A program made the translations under genes and the position numbers. Below, piece by piece: positions 63,738 through 64,000 of a DNA stretch of 64,000 nt. The notes under the pieces were generated by a model, which made no database searches, was not told the origin of the DNA, and was given only the letters and a program-made list of their open reading frames with translations. Location: contig CP126123.1 in NCBI GenBank assembly GCA_030123605.1, forward strand, positions 744,001 through 808,000, in the 5' to 3' direction. The stretch comes from Nitrospira sp. GTDB lineage: Bacteria; Nitrospirota; Nitrospiria; Nitrospirales; Nitrospiraceae. Each line of letters begins with the position of its first letter. The first letter of the stretch is position 1.

Positions 63738-64000
63738 CGCCCTCTCGCTTTCGTAAGGCTTCGCCCAAACGAAGCAATTGTGAATCCAACGTCGCATCGA
63801 TCGACAAGTTCGCTGCTTGCACCAGGCAGCCTCCCGGACTGATGTCAGGGTCCGTCTCAAACTTCAGGCTCAGCAGGCCGTGCGGCGTCTGACTCAAGGC
63901 GGCGCGTGATGTCTCCAGGAACGGCAGGTCCGACGGATGGACATGAATCCGTACGAGCCCGCTCTCATGCAAATGCGCGAGCGCCGACCGCGTCTGGGCC
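63727..64000 (-). CDS. fliH: FliH: regulator of the FliI ATPase, C-terminal part (cut by window edge)
   Basis: Only the last 91 codons are inside the window; the 5' end lies beyond base 64000. The visible part matches the FliH C-terminal domain: SGLVRIHVHPSDLPFLET, PDISPGGCLVQAANLSIDA, and DSQLLRLGEALRKREGGEA. FliH dimers bind FliI and the C-ring. The stop overlaps the fliI start by 11 nt. Upstream, fliF/fliG are expected but not visible. Confidence 0.9.
   Translation of the reverse strand, partial: AQTRSALAHLHESGLVRIHVHPSDLPFLETSRAALSQTPHGLLSLKFETDPDISPGGCLVQAANLSIDATLDSQLLRLGEALRKREGGEA

Overview
The window is one long motility locus. Of 62 protein-coding genes, 59 lie on the minus strand, and nearly all belong to chemotaxis, flagellar assembly or an embedded glycosylation block. 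Single-copy flagellar genes, FliW/CsrA control of flagellin, the sigma-54/sigma-28 promoter types, the moderately high G+C and the overall gene order suggest a Gram-negative-type bacterium. P- and L-ring genes and a lipoprotein FlgH show an outer membrane. My best guess is Nitrospira (phylum Nitrospirota), from recollection of gene content and of an intergenic repeat type; this is inference, because no rRNA gene is present.

Layout, left to right. 1-6.5 kb: chemotaxis (a chemoreceptor cut by the window edge, cheB, cheV, cheA, cheZ, cheY, cheR). 6.6-8.6 kb: a small HTH regulator divergent from a MinD/ParA-like ATPase, then a PilZ protein. 8.7-12.2 kb: filament genes (fliT-like, fliS, fliD, flaG, flagellin). 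12.4-31.6 kb: a glycan block with two GT9 glycosyltransferases, a CgeB-like transferase, a 1765-residue multi-module methyltransferase/glycosyltransferase, and sugar-building enzymes (TPP enzyme, B12/radical-SAM enzyme, aminotransferase, heptose-1-phosphate guanylyltransferase, heptose-7-phosphate kinase, epimerase, DegT-type dehydratase). It sits next to flagellin, so a flagellin glycan is the simplest role. 31.8-36.8 kb: cyclic-di-GMP and signalling genes (YcgR-type PilZ protein; divergent HD-GYP protein and hybrid histidine kinase). 36.9-45.8 kb: fliW, csrA, flgL, flgK, flgN, flgM, flgJ, flgI, flgH, flgA, flgG, flgF. 46-64 kb: a degenerate GGDEF protein, fliA, flhG, flhF, flhA, flhB, fliR, fliQ, fliP, fliO, fliN, fliM, fliL, flgE, flgD, fliK, a MotE-like gene, fliJ, fliI and the 3' part of fliH.

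The regulatory logic can be read from the DNA. Good sigma-54 (-24/-12) elements precede flgF and fliL, the heads of the rod/ring and C-ring/export/fliA operons; weaker ones precede fliK and the glycan block. Seven sites fit a sigma-28 (FliA) promoter, all with a 12-nt spacer in the alignment used: flagellin, flgM, csrA-fliW, ycgR, HD-GYP, the GGDEF-like gene and the HTH gene. FliA, its antagonist FlgM, and CsrA/FliW are all encoded here, so the window carries most of a three-tier flagellar cascade plus its late cyclic-di-GMP output. Missing from the window are motA/motB, fliE/F/G, flgB/C and any sigma-54 activator. No tRNA, rRNA, CRISPR array or transposase gene was seen; one MITE/REP-like inverted-repeat element lies between fliP and fliQ.
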